From the NCBI RefSeq assembly GCF_019336435.1, contig NZ_JAHWXQ010000001.1, positions 1,364,001-1,428,000 on the forward strand: a stretch of 64,000 nucleotides of DNA, given 5' to 3'. A program made the translations under genes and the position numbers. How positions within the stretch are numbered: the first letter of the stretch is position 1; every line of letters starts with the position of its first letter. Shown piece by piece: positions 11,101 to 18,510 of the stretch. Under the pieces are notes generated by a model. The model saw only the letters and a program-made list of their open reading frames with translations, made no database searches and had not been told where the DNA came from. Source of the DNA: Pontibacter populi (GTDB taxonomy: Bacteria > Bacteroidota > Bacteroidia > Cytophagales > Hymenobacteraceae).

Positions 11101-14100
11101 GCTGGACAGTACCTGCAGGTTGGGTAATCCAAAGCGGGCAGGGAACTACAACTATAACTGTAAAAGCAAGTTCTACAGCAGGTACCATCTCGGTAAAAGC
11201 AAAAGGAAATTGCGGTGAAGGCCCGGCGACAACTTTAAACGTGCAGCCACAAGTAACCTTGCCGAATGCACCAGCTGCCATTAATGGAACGGATGACGTA
11301 TGTGCCAGCCAAACAGGAGTTACCTATAGTATAGCTGCCATAGCGGGTGTATCAACTTATACTTGGGCAGTACCAACGGGCTGGACGATCGTTAGTGGCC
11401 AGGGAACAACTTCTATCACTGTAAATGCAGGAGCTGCGGCAGGCAATATATCAGTAACAGCTACTAACGATTGCGGCACCAGCGCGGCAACTATAAAAGC
11501 TGTAAAAGTATCTACGGAGGCTCCGGCAAATCCGGGTGCGATCAATGGTAATCCGACAGTATGTAAAAATCAGAACAGCCTGACGTATAGTATCGCGGCG
11601 GTAGCGGGAGCAACATCTTATACCTGGACTGCTCCGGGATGGACTATAGTTAGTGGTCAGGGTACAACAAGCATTACAGTAACAGCGGGTACAGCCAATA
11701 CAACTATAACCGTAACGGCTAAAAACGCATGTGGCAACGCAAGCAGCAGCACAAAAGCAGTAGCAGTTACAGATCAGCTTCCGGCGGCACCAACTGCTAT
11801 AAAAGGTACGGCGTATGGTTGCGCGACTCAAACAGCAACTTACACGGTTGATCCGGTGGCTGGTGCGCAGGGCTATACCTGGTCAGTTCCGGCAGGCTGG
11901 ACTATAGTTAGCGGACAAGGCACTACCACTATAACTGTTAAAGTAAGCACGGAGCCGGGTACAATCTCCGTAAAAACAAAAGGTGGTTGCGGCGATAGTC
12001 CGGCAACTTCTCTGAATGTGCAGCCACAGGTTACATTACCAGCTGCTCCTGCGGCAATTACTGGTCCGGATGAAGCTTGTAAGAGCCAGACAGGACTAAC
12101 CTATAGCGTTGCAGCCATTACAGGAGTAACCGACTACACCTGGACGGTGCCAACCGGCTGGACAATTGTTTCAGGTCAGGGCACGACAACTATAAAAGTA
12201 ACAGCAGGCGCCAGCAACGGCAATGTAACTGTAAAAGCGACGAACGATTGCGGTACCGGTTCGGCAACTATAAAAGCTGTAAAAGTATCGACAGAAGCGC
12301 CAACGGCTCCGGGAGCTATAACAGGCCCGGCAACGGTATGCGGCAACCAGGCAAATTTAAGCTATAGTATAGCAGCGGTAGCAGGTGCCACTTCTTACGA
12401 GTGGAGCGCTCCGGGCTGGACGATCGTTTCAGGTCAGGGTACAACAAGTGTAATACTTACAGCAGGAACAACCGGGACAACCATCTCTGTTATTGCGAAA
12501 AATGCCTGCGGCAATACCAGCCCGGCCCAGATTACAGCGGTCATCACACAATCGGCGCCAGTTAAGCCGGGAACTATAACCGGAACAACAGCAGCTTGCG
12601 TTGGCAAAGAGCAGACTTATACTGTGCCTCCAGTTTCAGGCGCTACCAGCTATACCTGGACCGTACCAGCCGGCTGGACGATCGTATCGCAGAACAACAA
12701 CACCATCGTAGTAAAAACAGGATCAGCAGCAGGAAACATTAGCGTTACGGCGAGCAATGGTTGCGGAACCGGGGAAGCGTCTATGTTAGCAGTTTCTTCT
12801 ATTTCGGGAGCCGTAACCGGCGTAACCGGCATAAGCGGAACAGCAGCGGCTTGCGTGGGCGGTAACTCGACCTTTACAGTGCCGGCCGGAACAAACGTTT
12901 CAAAATATACCTGGGAAGTACCGGCAGGCTGGTCTATCGTTTCGGGTCAGGGCACTACCACTGTAACTGTAAAAGCCGGCGCCGCTTCAGGAGATGTGAA
13001 ACTGACAGCAGCGAATGACTGTGGATTTGTAACAGTAACCAAGGCAGTAGAGATTAACGCAACTATACCGGCAAGCCCGGGAGCCATAAACGGCAACGCA
13101 ACCGGCTGTTCAGGTAGTACCCAGAACTATAGCATTGCACCGGTAAGCGGGGCCGTAAGTTATACATGGGTAGTACCACAGGGCTGGACAATAACAGGCG
13201 GTCAGGGAACGACAGCTATAACCGTAAAAGCCGGAACTGCAACAGGCCAGGTAACAGTAACAGCAACCAACGCCTGCGGAAACAGCAGCTCCTCCTCAAC
13301 CAAAACAATAACTATAACAGACAGCGCACCACAAGCCGGAACTATAACGGGTAGCAGCGCTATATGTGGCACTACCAATGGCCTGGTTTATAGTATAGCA
13401 CAGGTAACCGGAGCTACAGATTACACCTGGACCGTGCCAGCCGGCTGGACTATAGTTTCAGGGCAAGGCTCAACAAGCATTACAGTAAATGCAGGCGCTA
13501 CCAATGGCGAAATAAAAGTAGCAGCAAAAAGCAATTGCGGTGAGGGAGCCTACAGTGTGCTTGCCGTAACATTACCAGCTCCGCTTGCAGCTCCTAAAGC
13601 TATAAACGGCTATATGGATGCCTGCAGCAGCACACCAACCACCACCTATAGTATAGATCCGGTGCCTGGAGCAACAGGGTATGCGTGGGAAATACCATTA
13701 GGCTGGACGTTAGTTGCCGGTCAGGGGTCTACAACTATAACCGTAGGCGTAACCAGCGCGCCGGGTACTGTAAAAGTTAAAGCAGTAAATACCTGTAGCC
13801 AAAGTACATTCACAGAACTGAAGGTACAGCCGGTAGCAACTACGCCATTAAAGCCAGCCGTAATTTCCGGACCAGCCGAAGCGTGTATTGGCAGAAATGT
13901 AGTGTATAGCATCAGCGCAGTAGAAGATGCCTCCTCTTATACCTGGGTGGTGCCGGCCAACTGGCACATTGTTACAGGGCAGGGCACAAACCAGATAACA
14001 GTAACAGCAGGCACCCTGAGCGGAACTATAGAAGTAATGGCCAATAACGGTTGCGGATCAAGTGCGAAAACAACCTTACAGGTAAGACCGGTAGAAATGG

Positions 14101-14612
14101 GCGCTATAGGCGAGATAAAAGACCTGAGCTCGCCATGCGAAGGCCTGAAATATATGGTTGATCCTGTTTATGGTGCTACCTCTTACCACTGGACATTGCC
14201 AGAGGGCTGGAAAATCATTGCTGGCGAGGGTACAAACATTATCATGGTTATTGCTGGCGGTAAAGACGGAGCGATAAGTGTAGTGGCGGATAACGGAACC
14301 TGCGGCACTACGCCAACTACCATTATCTCAGATAAATCAAAGGCTGAAACTATCATTACAGTGCCGAACGTGTTCTCGCCTAACAACGACGGTGTTCACG
14401 ATACCTGGGTAATTGCAAGCCTGGAGCGTTTCCCGGATAACGATATCACGATCCTGAACAGATGGGGAACCGAAGTATTCAAAGCAAAATCATACCGGAA
14501 CAACTGGACTGGCGATAACCTGGCCGAAGGTACTTATTACTACGTTGCCCGCGTGAAGCTTTGCGATGGCACCGATAGAATGCTGAAAGGTTACGTGATG
14601 ATTGTAAGATAA
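8139..14612 (+). CDS. Giant DUF3494 (ice-binding-like) / Ig-repeat T9SS type B adhesin
   Basis: 2157 residues. A signal peptide (1-24, ASALAQ) leads into a DUF3494 ice-binding-like domain at ~25-222: LGSAAAFNILANKKIENNG, an LTALSDLSTAYT helix, FTAGVYKINGSATI, DPNATFIFQI, and VLWLVEQDATIGTGAYLKGN. A DUF11 module follows (~230-345; FKIVVKNLGPVDDESV, VNTATV). Then come 20 tandem ~86-residue Ig/PKD-like units (~350-2070) with YTWTVPAGWTIVSGQGTTTI, ITVTAG and N-CG cores. The C-terminus (VPNVFSPNNDGVHDTWVI, ILNRWGTEVF, GYVMIVR) is a type B T9SS sorting domain. The head-on-a-stalk plan suggests a surface adhesin whose N-terminal head may bind ice, another crystal-like surface or a glycan. Ice binding is family-based inference; DUF3494 members are not all active. 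PorP/SprF and PorE-like genes follow in the same operon. Confidence 0.87.
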   Translation: MGSSVKKVLLLAVVFFSVIASALAQGLSLGSAAAFNILANKKIENNGSTIVQGNVGVGTGAQLAGFAQGSIKGVIHINNSVSLTALSDLSTAYTTYSQKPATQTLPNTIGDQLFTAGVYKINGSATIAGPIVLDANYDPNATFIFQISNNLQVSDNVTIALINGAKVDNVLWLVEQDATIGTGAYLKGNLVAKRTIRVQDDAAVLGRVMSINDVVYLSNNILSLPTDLNITKTKVAASPSQKYAVGDTVTFKIVVKNLGPVDDESVMIRDVLPAGLSYISSTSSKAGTSYEPTFGLWILDELKVGEVQTLTIKARTTMAGYIVNTATVAGSTVDENLTNNKSDADICVVLSDAGQIQGPTAVCAGSTNTYNIKQIAGATYTWSMPSDWVITAGNRNSAEITVRVGNTAGTISVTVNNICGASPPSRLTVEVVQDVPQKPGPISGTLELCSGKATTYSIAPVPGALGYHWTLPTGWTMVKDNGTSIVVTTDGDATTKKLSVSAYNICGDGEPSILEVTPVLKVPNKPGAISGPSAVCSTVASATYKITNVPNASSYTWTVPAGWTILSGQGTSTITVKPTAQAGDVTVKATNDCGDSEAQKLIVTPVENPPLAPGVIKGADAVCVSTAGNVYSIDAVPNAKGYTWTVPAGWTIVSGQNTPTITVTAGKTGGKITVVALNDCGSNGNSSKDVQITDTAPSAPTAIKGTPYGCATTTATYTIDPVAGAQSYTWAVPTGWTITSGQGTTTITVKVGTGAGTISVKAVGTCGESPAKTLNVQPQVTLPTAPASIAGPDEVCLSQTGLTYSVTAVIGVSSYTWTVPTGWAIISGQGTTTIKVTAGSTNGNITVTATNDCGTSAATIKAVKVSTEAPANPGAISGFATVCISQANVTYIIADVAGATSYEWTAPGWTIVSGQGTTKITVTAGTANTTIKVTAKNACGVTSSSTKLVQVTNEVPAAPTAIKGTPYGCANLNAIYSIDPVNGAESYSWTVPAGWVIQSGQGTTTITVKASSTAGTISVKAKGNCGEGPATTLNVQPQVTLPNAPAAINGTDDVCASQTGVTYSIAAIAGVSTYTWAVPTGWTIVSGQGTTSITVNAGAAAGNISVTATNDCGTSAATIKAVKVSTEAPANPGAINGNPTVCKNQNSLTYSIAAVAGATSYTWTAPGWTIVSGQGTTSITVTAGTANTTITVTAKNACGNASSSTKAVAVTDQLPAAPTAIKGTAYGCATQTATYTVDPVAGAQGYTWSVPAGWTIVSGQGTTTITVKVSTEPGTISVKTKGGCGDSPATSLNVQPQVTLPAAPAAITGPDEACKSQTGLTYSVAAITGVTDYTWTVPTGWTIVSGQGTTTIKVTAGASNGNVTVKATNDCGTGSATIKAVKVSTEAPTAPGAITGPATVCGNQANLSYSIAAVAGATSYEWSAPGWTIVSGQGTTSVILTAGTTGTTISVIAKNACGNTSPAQITAVITQSAPVKPGTITGTTAACVGKEQTYTVPPVSGATSYTWTVPAGWTIVSQNNNTIVVKTGSAAGNISVTASNGCGTGEASMLAVSSISGAVTGVTGISGTAAACVGGNSTFTVPAGTNVSKYTWEVPAGWSIVSGQGTTTVTVKAGAASGDVKLTAANDCGFVTVTKAVEINATIPASPGAINGNATGCSGSTQNYSIAPVSGAVSYTWVVPQGWTITGGQGTTAITVKAGTATGQVTVTATNACGNSSSSSTKTITITDSAPQAGTITGSSAICGTTNGLVYSIAQVTGATDYTWTVPAGWTIVSGQGSTSITVNAGATNGEIKVAAKSNCGEGAYSVLAVTLPAPLAAPKAINGYMDACSSTPTTTYSIDPVPGATGYAWEIPLGWTLVAGQGSTTITVGVTSAPGTVKVKAVNTCSQSTFTELKVQPVATTPLKPAVISGPAEACIGRNVVYSISAVEDASSYTWVVPANWHIVTGQGTNQITVTAGTLSGTIEVMANNGCGSSAKTTLQVRPVEMGAIGEIKDLSSPCEGLKYMVDPVYGATSYHWTLPEGWKIIAGEGTNIIMVIAGGKDGAISVVADNGTCGTTPTTIISDKSKAETIITVPNVFSPNNDGVHDTWVIASLERFPDNDITILNRWGTEVFKAKSYRNNWTGDNLAEGTYYYVARVKLCDGTDRMLKGYVMIVR
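9195..14340 (+). repeat. 20 tandem ~258-bp repeats coding Ig/PKD-like units
   Basis: I count 20 consecutive units between the DUF11 module and the sorting domain, each ~83-87 codons. Units 1-4 and 14-20 are more diverged; units 5-13 are most alike. Units 7, 10 and 13 lack two residues in the WTVPAGW block, reading W(T/S)APGW. Confidence 0.85.
10242..12572 (+). repeat. Three-unit super-repeat, period 777 bp, three copies
   Basis: The AIKGT-YGCA block begins at 10242, 11019 and 11796, exactly 777 bp (259 codons) apart. Within each period the order of unit types is the same: YGCA-type, SQTG-type, then APGW-type. This indicates two rounds of three-domain duplication. Confidence 0.85.
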
Positions 14613-14626
14613 ACACCTAAGCCCCC

Positions 14627-15586
14627 ATGAAAACAAGTCTACCCTTATTACTCACGTTACTTGTTGCGCTGGTTATGCAGCAGGCGGTTGCACAGCAGGC
14701 GCCGCAGTATAGCCAGTACATCTTTAACGAACTCGTGATCAATCCTGCCTACTCCGGCAGTAAAGACATTCTTAATATTAATGCTACTTACCGTTCCCAA
14801 TGGACCGGACTGGAGGGCGCCCCAACTACCCAAACACTAAGCGTGGACGGACCCATGAAAAATGACCGCATGGGGTGGGGTGTACACTTAATGAACGACA
14901 TGATCGGGGCGCAAAGCCAGACGGGCTTATATGCCAATATTGCCACACGCGTAAACCTGAGCCGTACGGCCCGCCTGTCGTTTGGTATTGCAGGAGGCGT
15001 TGCTCAGTATACCCTGGACGGGACAAAACTTAATGCCGGAGACGACCTGCCGGATGTAGCCATACCCGAAGGCCGGGAAACACAGATTCTTCCGGATGCC
15101 AAGATCGGTATCTTCTTTAACACGGAGCGCTACTATGCAGGTTTATCAGCTGCTAACCTTATTCCTTTTAAGGATAATAACACCATTATAGCAACTCCAC
15201 GCCGGCATTACTTTCTTTCCTCAGGGTACATGTTTGATTTGGGGGCTTATGTGCACCTGAAGCCAAGCTTCCTGATAAAGCATGATTTTAAAGGGCCAGC
15301 CAACCTCGATCTGAACGCTTTTCTGTTGCTGTATAACAAGTTATGGCTGGGTGGCTCTTACCGTACTGCCGTGCCCGTGTTTACAAAAGTAGACATGAGT
15401 GAAATCAGGAAACGGAATGCCTGGGCACTTATGGCACAGGTGTATGCCACGCCTAAATTTAGGATTGGTTATTCTTACGACATAAGCCTTACAAAGCTTC
15501 GTGAATATTCATCGCATGAAGTATCTTTGGGCTACTCGATCTTCCGAAAACAAAACGGACGCACCATTACGCCGCGTAACTTATGA
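14627..15586 (+). CDS. PorP/SprF family type IX secretion membrane protein (second copy)
   Basis: 319 residues with signal peptide (MQQAVAQQ), then QYSQYIFNELVINPAYSGSK and YRSQWTGLEGAPTTQ, the family hallmark. The C-terminus FRIGYSYDISLTKLREYSSH and HEVSLGY is also typical of PorP/SprF barrels. It lies 14 bp after the giant adhesin and overlaps the PorE-like gene by 4 bp (ATGA), so the three form one translationally coupled operon. It is inferred to dock or deliver the giant type B adhesin. Confidence 0.9.
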   Translation: MKTSLPLLLTLLVALVMQQAVAQQAPQYSQYIFNELVINPAYSGSKDILNINATYRSQWTGLEGAPTTQTLSVDGPMKNDRMGWGVHLMNDMIGAQSQTGLYANIATRVNLSRTARLSFGIAGGVAQYTLDGTKLNAGDDLPDVAIPEGRETQILPDAKIGIFFNTERYYAGLSAANLIPFKDNNTIIATPRRHYFLSSGYMFDLGAYVHLKPSFLIKHDFKGPANLDLNAFLLLYNKLWLGGSYRTAVPVFTKVDMSEIRKRNAWALMAQVYATPKFRIGYSYDISLTKLREYSSHEVSLGYSIFRKQNGRTITPRNL

Positions 15587-17583
15587 TATACCAGATTACC
15601 CGCAAGTATTGCCTGTCGCTTATTTTACTTGGTGTTATGCTTGCTTTTGCCCAAGTAGCAAAAGCGCAGGATACACAGCAGGCTGATAAACATTTTAACG
15701 AGTTTGAGTTTAGCCTGGCGCTGGATGAGTATAAAGCTATTCTGGACCAGGGCGAGCCGAGCTTAAAGGTAGTGCAACGCATTGCCGATATCTACCGCAT
15801 CCTGAACAACAGTAAAGAAGCGGAGTTCTGGTACGCGCAGGTAATCACATTTGCCGGCGCCGACCCATCCGTTTATTTCCTGTATGCTGAGTCGGCGAAA
15901 CGGAACGGTAACTATGGAAAGGCAAAACAACTGTTCCTGGAGTATAGCAAGCGCGTACCGGGCCAGGCTGTCCTTGCAAAGCAAATGGCCGCTTCCTGCG
16001 ACACGGCGATGATGTGGATACGTAACCCCAAGCCATACAGAATGTGGAAAGAGAAAAGCCTGAACTCGGATGGAGCCGACTTCAGCCCGTTTAAAGCGAA
16101 AGATGGTCTATACTTTGCATCAGACAGGATGCAGGGCAAAGGCGACGCACAAACAGCACGTTATGCCTGGACCGGCAATGGCTATATCCAGATGTATTTT
16201 GCACCAGCCAAATCAGATACATCATGGGGTAAACCTGAAGCGTTGCCCTCAGCAATAAACACCCAATACCACAATGGCCCAGCGGTTTTCCTGGAGAAAG
16301 ATAAGACCTTATACTTTACCCGTACACGTGCCGTTCGCCGCGAAATAAAAAAGAACAGCGACCCGACCAGCTGGTTTCAGGGAGCTGAAGGCGGTACGCA
16401 CATAAACAGGCTTGGTATCTATACAGCTGTTAAGAAAGGGAGTAAATGGAAGAAGGTAAAAGCCTTTAAGTATAACAATACAGACCAGTTCTCTATCGGG
16501 CATCCGGCTTTAAATGCAGATGGCACCATGCTTTACTTTGTATCGGATATGCCCGGCGGTTTAGGCGAAACAGATATTTACTACAGCGAGCGGCAGGCAA
16601 ACGGAGAATGGGGGCAGCCAATAAACGCCGGTAATAAGATAAATACGCCGGGCCGCGAGAGCTTCCCTAGTTTTGGAGCTGATGGCGTACTATACTTTTC
16701 TTCAGACGGACACATGGGCATGGGTGGACTGGATCTGTTTAAAGCTGTTGGGCCGCCTAAAGCCTGGACCGCAGTAGAAAACCTAAAATATCCTTTTAAC
16801 ACATCGCATGACGACCTGGGACTGGTAATGGATGCAAATGGTAAAACAGGTATGTTATCGTCGGGCAGGTTTGCAGAAGAAGGCTTTGATGATCTGGTAA
16901 CTTTTGTAGAAAACCGCATACCGTGTACCATTACCGGTAAAACTATAGAATTTGTAGCAGACCAACAGAACCGGGGTAAAAAGAGAGAACTGGCTGTAGG
17001 GAATGTAAGGCTAACAGTAACAGAGGTTGGCAGCGATGCAAGACCGATAGAAGTTATCTCAAATGCCGATGGTACATTTATGCTTCCCGTATATGGCGGA
17101 ATGACCTACACTATACGTGGCTCAAAGCCGAATTACCTGACGCAAACTATAACTGTACCAGCAAACTGCCGAAAAACAGAAGACTCTGTGAGAGTAGAAA
17201 TGGTGTTTAACAGAGATACTCCGAATAAACCTATTGTGTTGGATAACATCTACTACGACCTGGACAAGTATGAACTAACCCCACAGGCCGCCATTGAACT
17301 GGATAAACTGGTACAGACATTAAAAGATAACCCGCATATCAGAATTGAGCTGAGCTCACACACCGATAGCCGCCAGACAAACTACTACAACCAGATGCTG
17401 TCGGAACTTAGAGCTAAATCAGCAGTGGATTATCTGGTAGCAAAAGGTATAGAGCGTGCAAGGTTAGAATCAAAAGGTTATGGCGAAACCCAGCTGATTA
17501 ATAACTGTGCCGATGGTGTATCATGCTCAGAAGACATGCACCAGCAGAACCGCCGTACCGAATTTAAGATTCTGGCGCGATAG
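15583..17583 (+). CDS. PorE-like TPR / beta-propeller / OmpA peptidoglycan-anchoring protein
   Basis: 666 residues. Signal peptide 1-28 (AKAQ), TPR-like helices (~30-140), then PD40/WD40-like propeller blades (~150-430) with LYFASDRMQ, LYFTRTR, MLYFVSDMPGGLGETDIYY and VLYFSSDGHMGMGGLDLF. A carboxypeptidase-regulatory-like module (~450-545, ISNADGTFMLPV) is followed by a C-terminal OmpA-like domain (~550-666) with IELSSHTDSR and LSELRAKSAVDYL, the peptidoglycan-binding signature. This domain order matches Porphyromonas PorE, which links the T9SS outer-membrane parts to peptidoglycan. Here it is the third gene of the adhesin operon, overlapping PorP by 4 bp, so it is probably the periplasmic anchor of this cargo's display complex. 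Confidence 0.87.
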   Translation: MIYQITRKYCLSLILLGVMLAFAQVAKAQDTQQADKHFNEFEFSLALDEYKAILDQGEPSLKVVQRIADIYRILNNSKEAEFWYAQVITFAGADPSVYFLYAESAKRNGNYGKAKQLFLEYSKRVPGQAVLAKQMAASCDTAMMWIRNPKPYRMWKEKSLNSDGADFSPFKAKDGLYFASDRMQGKGDAQTARYAWTGNGYIQMYFAPAKSDTSWGKPEALPSAINTQYHNGPAVFLEKDKTLYFTRTRAVRREIKKNSDPTSWFQGAEGGTHINRLGIYTAVKKGSKWKKVKAFKYNNTDQFSIGHPALNADGTMLYFVSDMPGGLGETDIYYSERQANGEWGQPINAGNKINTPGRESFPSFGADGVLYFSSDGHMGMGGLDLFKAVGPPKAWTAVENLKYPFNTSHDDLGLVMDANGKTGMLSSGRFAEEGFDDLVTFVENRIPCTITGKTIEFVADQQNRGKKRELAVGNVRLTVTEVGSDARPIEVISNADGTFMLPVYGGMTYTIRGSKPNYLTQTITVPANCRKTEDSVRVEMVFNRDTPNKPIVLDNIYYDLDKYELTPQAAIELDKLVQTLKDNPHIRIELSSHTDSRQTNYYNQMLSELRAKSAVDYLVAKGIERARLESKGYGETQLINNCADGVSCSEDMHQQNRRTEFKILAR

Positions 17584-17610
17584 AGACCACAAGATGCATG
17601 ATGTTTAAAA

Positions 17611-17646
17611 TAAAAGAGCGGCACCGATTAAGTGCCGCTCTTTTGT
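17611..17646. terminator. Bidirectional terminator between convergent genes
   Basis: AAAAGAGCGGCAC (17612-17624) pairs with GTGCCGCTCTTTT (17632-17644). A and T tracts on both sides serve the plus-strand PorE-like gene and the minus-strand dehydrogenase gene. Confidence 0.88.
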
Positions 17647-17665
17647 TTTAAACTATAAACTATAG

Positions 17666-18433
17666 TTACTGTGCTGACCAGCCACCATCTATAGGTAGCA
17701 TAGCGCCCGTTAGTTGGCCTGCGGTTTCAGAGGCTAAGTATAGTGCCAGGTTAGCAATCGCATCTATCGTTACAAATTGCTTTACAGCCTGTTTCTTCAG
17801 CATCACTTTCTCTATCACATCTTCCTCCGACATATTATGTGCTTTGGCCTGGTCTGCGATCTGGGCTTCTACCAAAGGGGTTCTTACATAACCGGGGCAA
17901 ATGGCGTTACAGGTAATATGATGCGGTGCGCCTTCCAGGGCCAGCACTTTCGTTAAGCCGGCTATGCCATGCTTGGCGGTTACGTAAGCTATTTTGTATT
18001 CTGAAGCACGTAAAGCATGCGCCGAAGCAATGTTGATGATACGGCCAAAACCACGGGCTTTCATGCCGGGCCACACTGCCTTTGCTGCATGGAATGAGGC
18101 TGACATGTTTACCGAGATAATGGCATCCCATTTATCTTCCGGAAACTCATCCACAGGTGCCACGTGCTGTATACCTGCATTGTTAATAAGGATATCTACC
18201 TGGCCTAACTCCTGCTCGGCTAAGGCTACCATTTCCCTTATCTGCTCCGGCTGCATCAGGTTGGCAGGCGAGTGAATTACTTTAACGCTATGCTCGGCAG
18301 CCAACCCTTTTGCTATTTCCGGGCCGTTTTGCTCGAGGCCATTAATGAGCAGGTTGTAGCCTTTTGCTGCAAAAGCCCGGGCTATTCCTAAGCCAATGCC
18401 GCTGGTGCCTCCGGTTATCAAAACATTTTTCAT
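17666..18433 (-). CDS. bdhA: 3-hydroxybutyrate dehydrogenase (SDR family)
   Basis: 255 residues, the usual length. Classical short-chain dehydrogenase motifs are present: TGGTSGIG at 7-14 (NAD binding), ILINNAG near 85-91, the catalytic Ser in NIASAHAL, and YVTAK as the YxxxK pair. The segments AVWPGMKARGFGRIINIASA and KKQAVKQFVTIDAIANLALY, ending DGGWSAQ, are characteristic of D-3-hydroxybutyrate dehydrogenases rather than generic SDRs. It oxidises 3-hydroxybutyrate to acetoacetate with NAD in the cytoplasm. It is the last gene of a minus-strand run (symporter, hydrolase, TonB receptor, this gene), though a hairpin terminator separates it from the receptor. Its context suggests catabolism of imported hydroxybutyrate. 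Confidence 0.85.
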   Translation of the reverse strand: MKNVLITGGTSGIGLGIARAFAAKGYNLLINGLEQNGPEIAKGLAAEHSVKVIHSPANLMQPEQIREMVALAEQELGQVDILINNAGIQHVAPVDEFPEDKWDAIISVNMSASFHAAKAVWPGMKARGFGRIINIASAHALRASEYKIAYVTAKHGIAGLTKVLALEGAPHHITCNAICPGYVRTPLVEAQIADQAKAHNMSEEDVIEKVMLKKQAVKQFVTIDAIANLALYLASETAGQLTGAMLPIDGGWSAQ

Positions 18434-18454
18434 ATGCTGGTAATCTGTTTTGCT

Positions 18455-18490
18455 GTAAAAAACCAGAGCGCCCTAAAAGAGCGCTCTGGA
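18455..18490 (-). terminator. Terminator after the TonB receptor gene
   Basis: CCAGAGCGC (18463-18471) pairs with GCGCTCTGG (18481-18489), with six T residues on the minus strand. It lies between the receptor stop and the dehydrogenase start, so the dehydrogenase is probably reached by partial read-through or has its own promoter. Confidence 0.8.
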
Positions 18491-18510
18491 CAAATTAAAC
18501 TTTAACTGAT

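Noticed and set aside
9195-14340. Tandem repeats as a CRISPR array
   Set aside because: Units are ~258 bp, coding and in frame; there are no short repeats with unique spacers.
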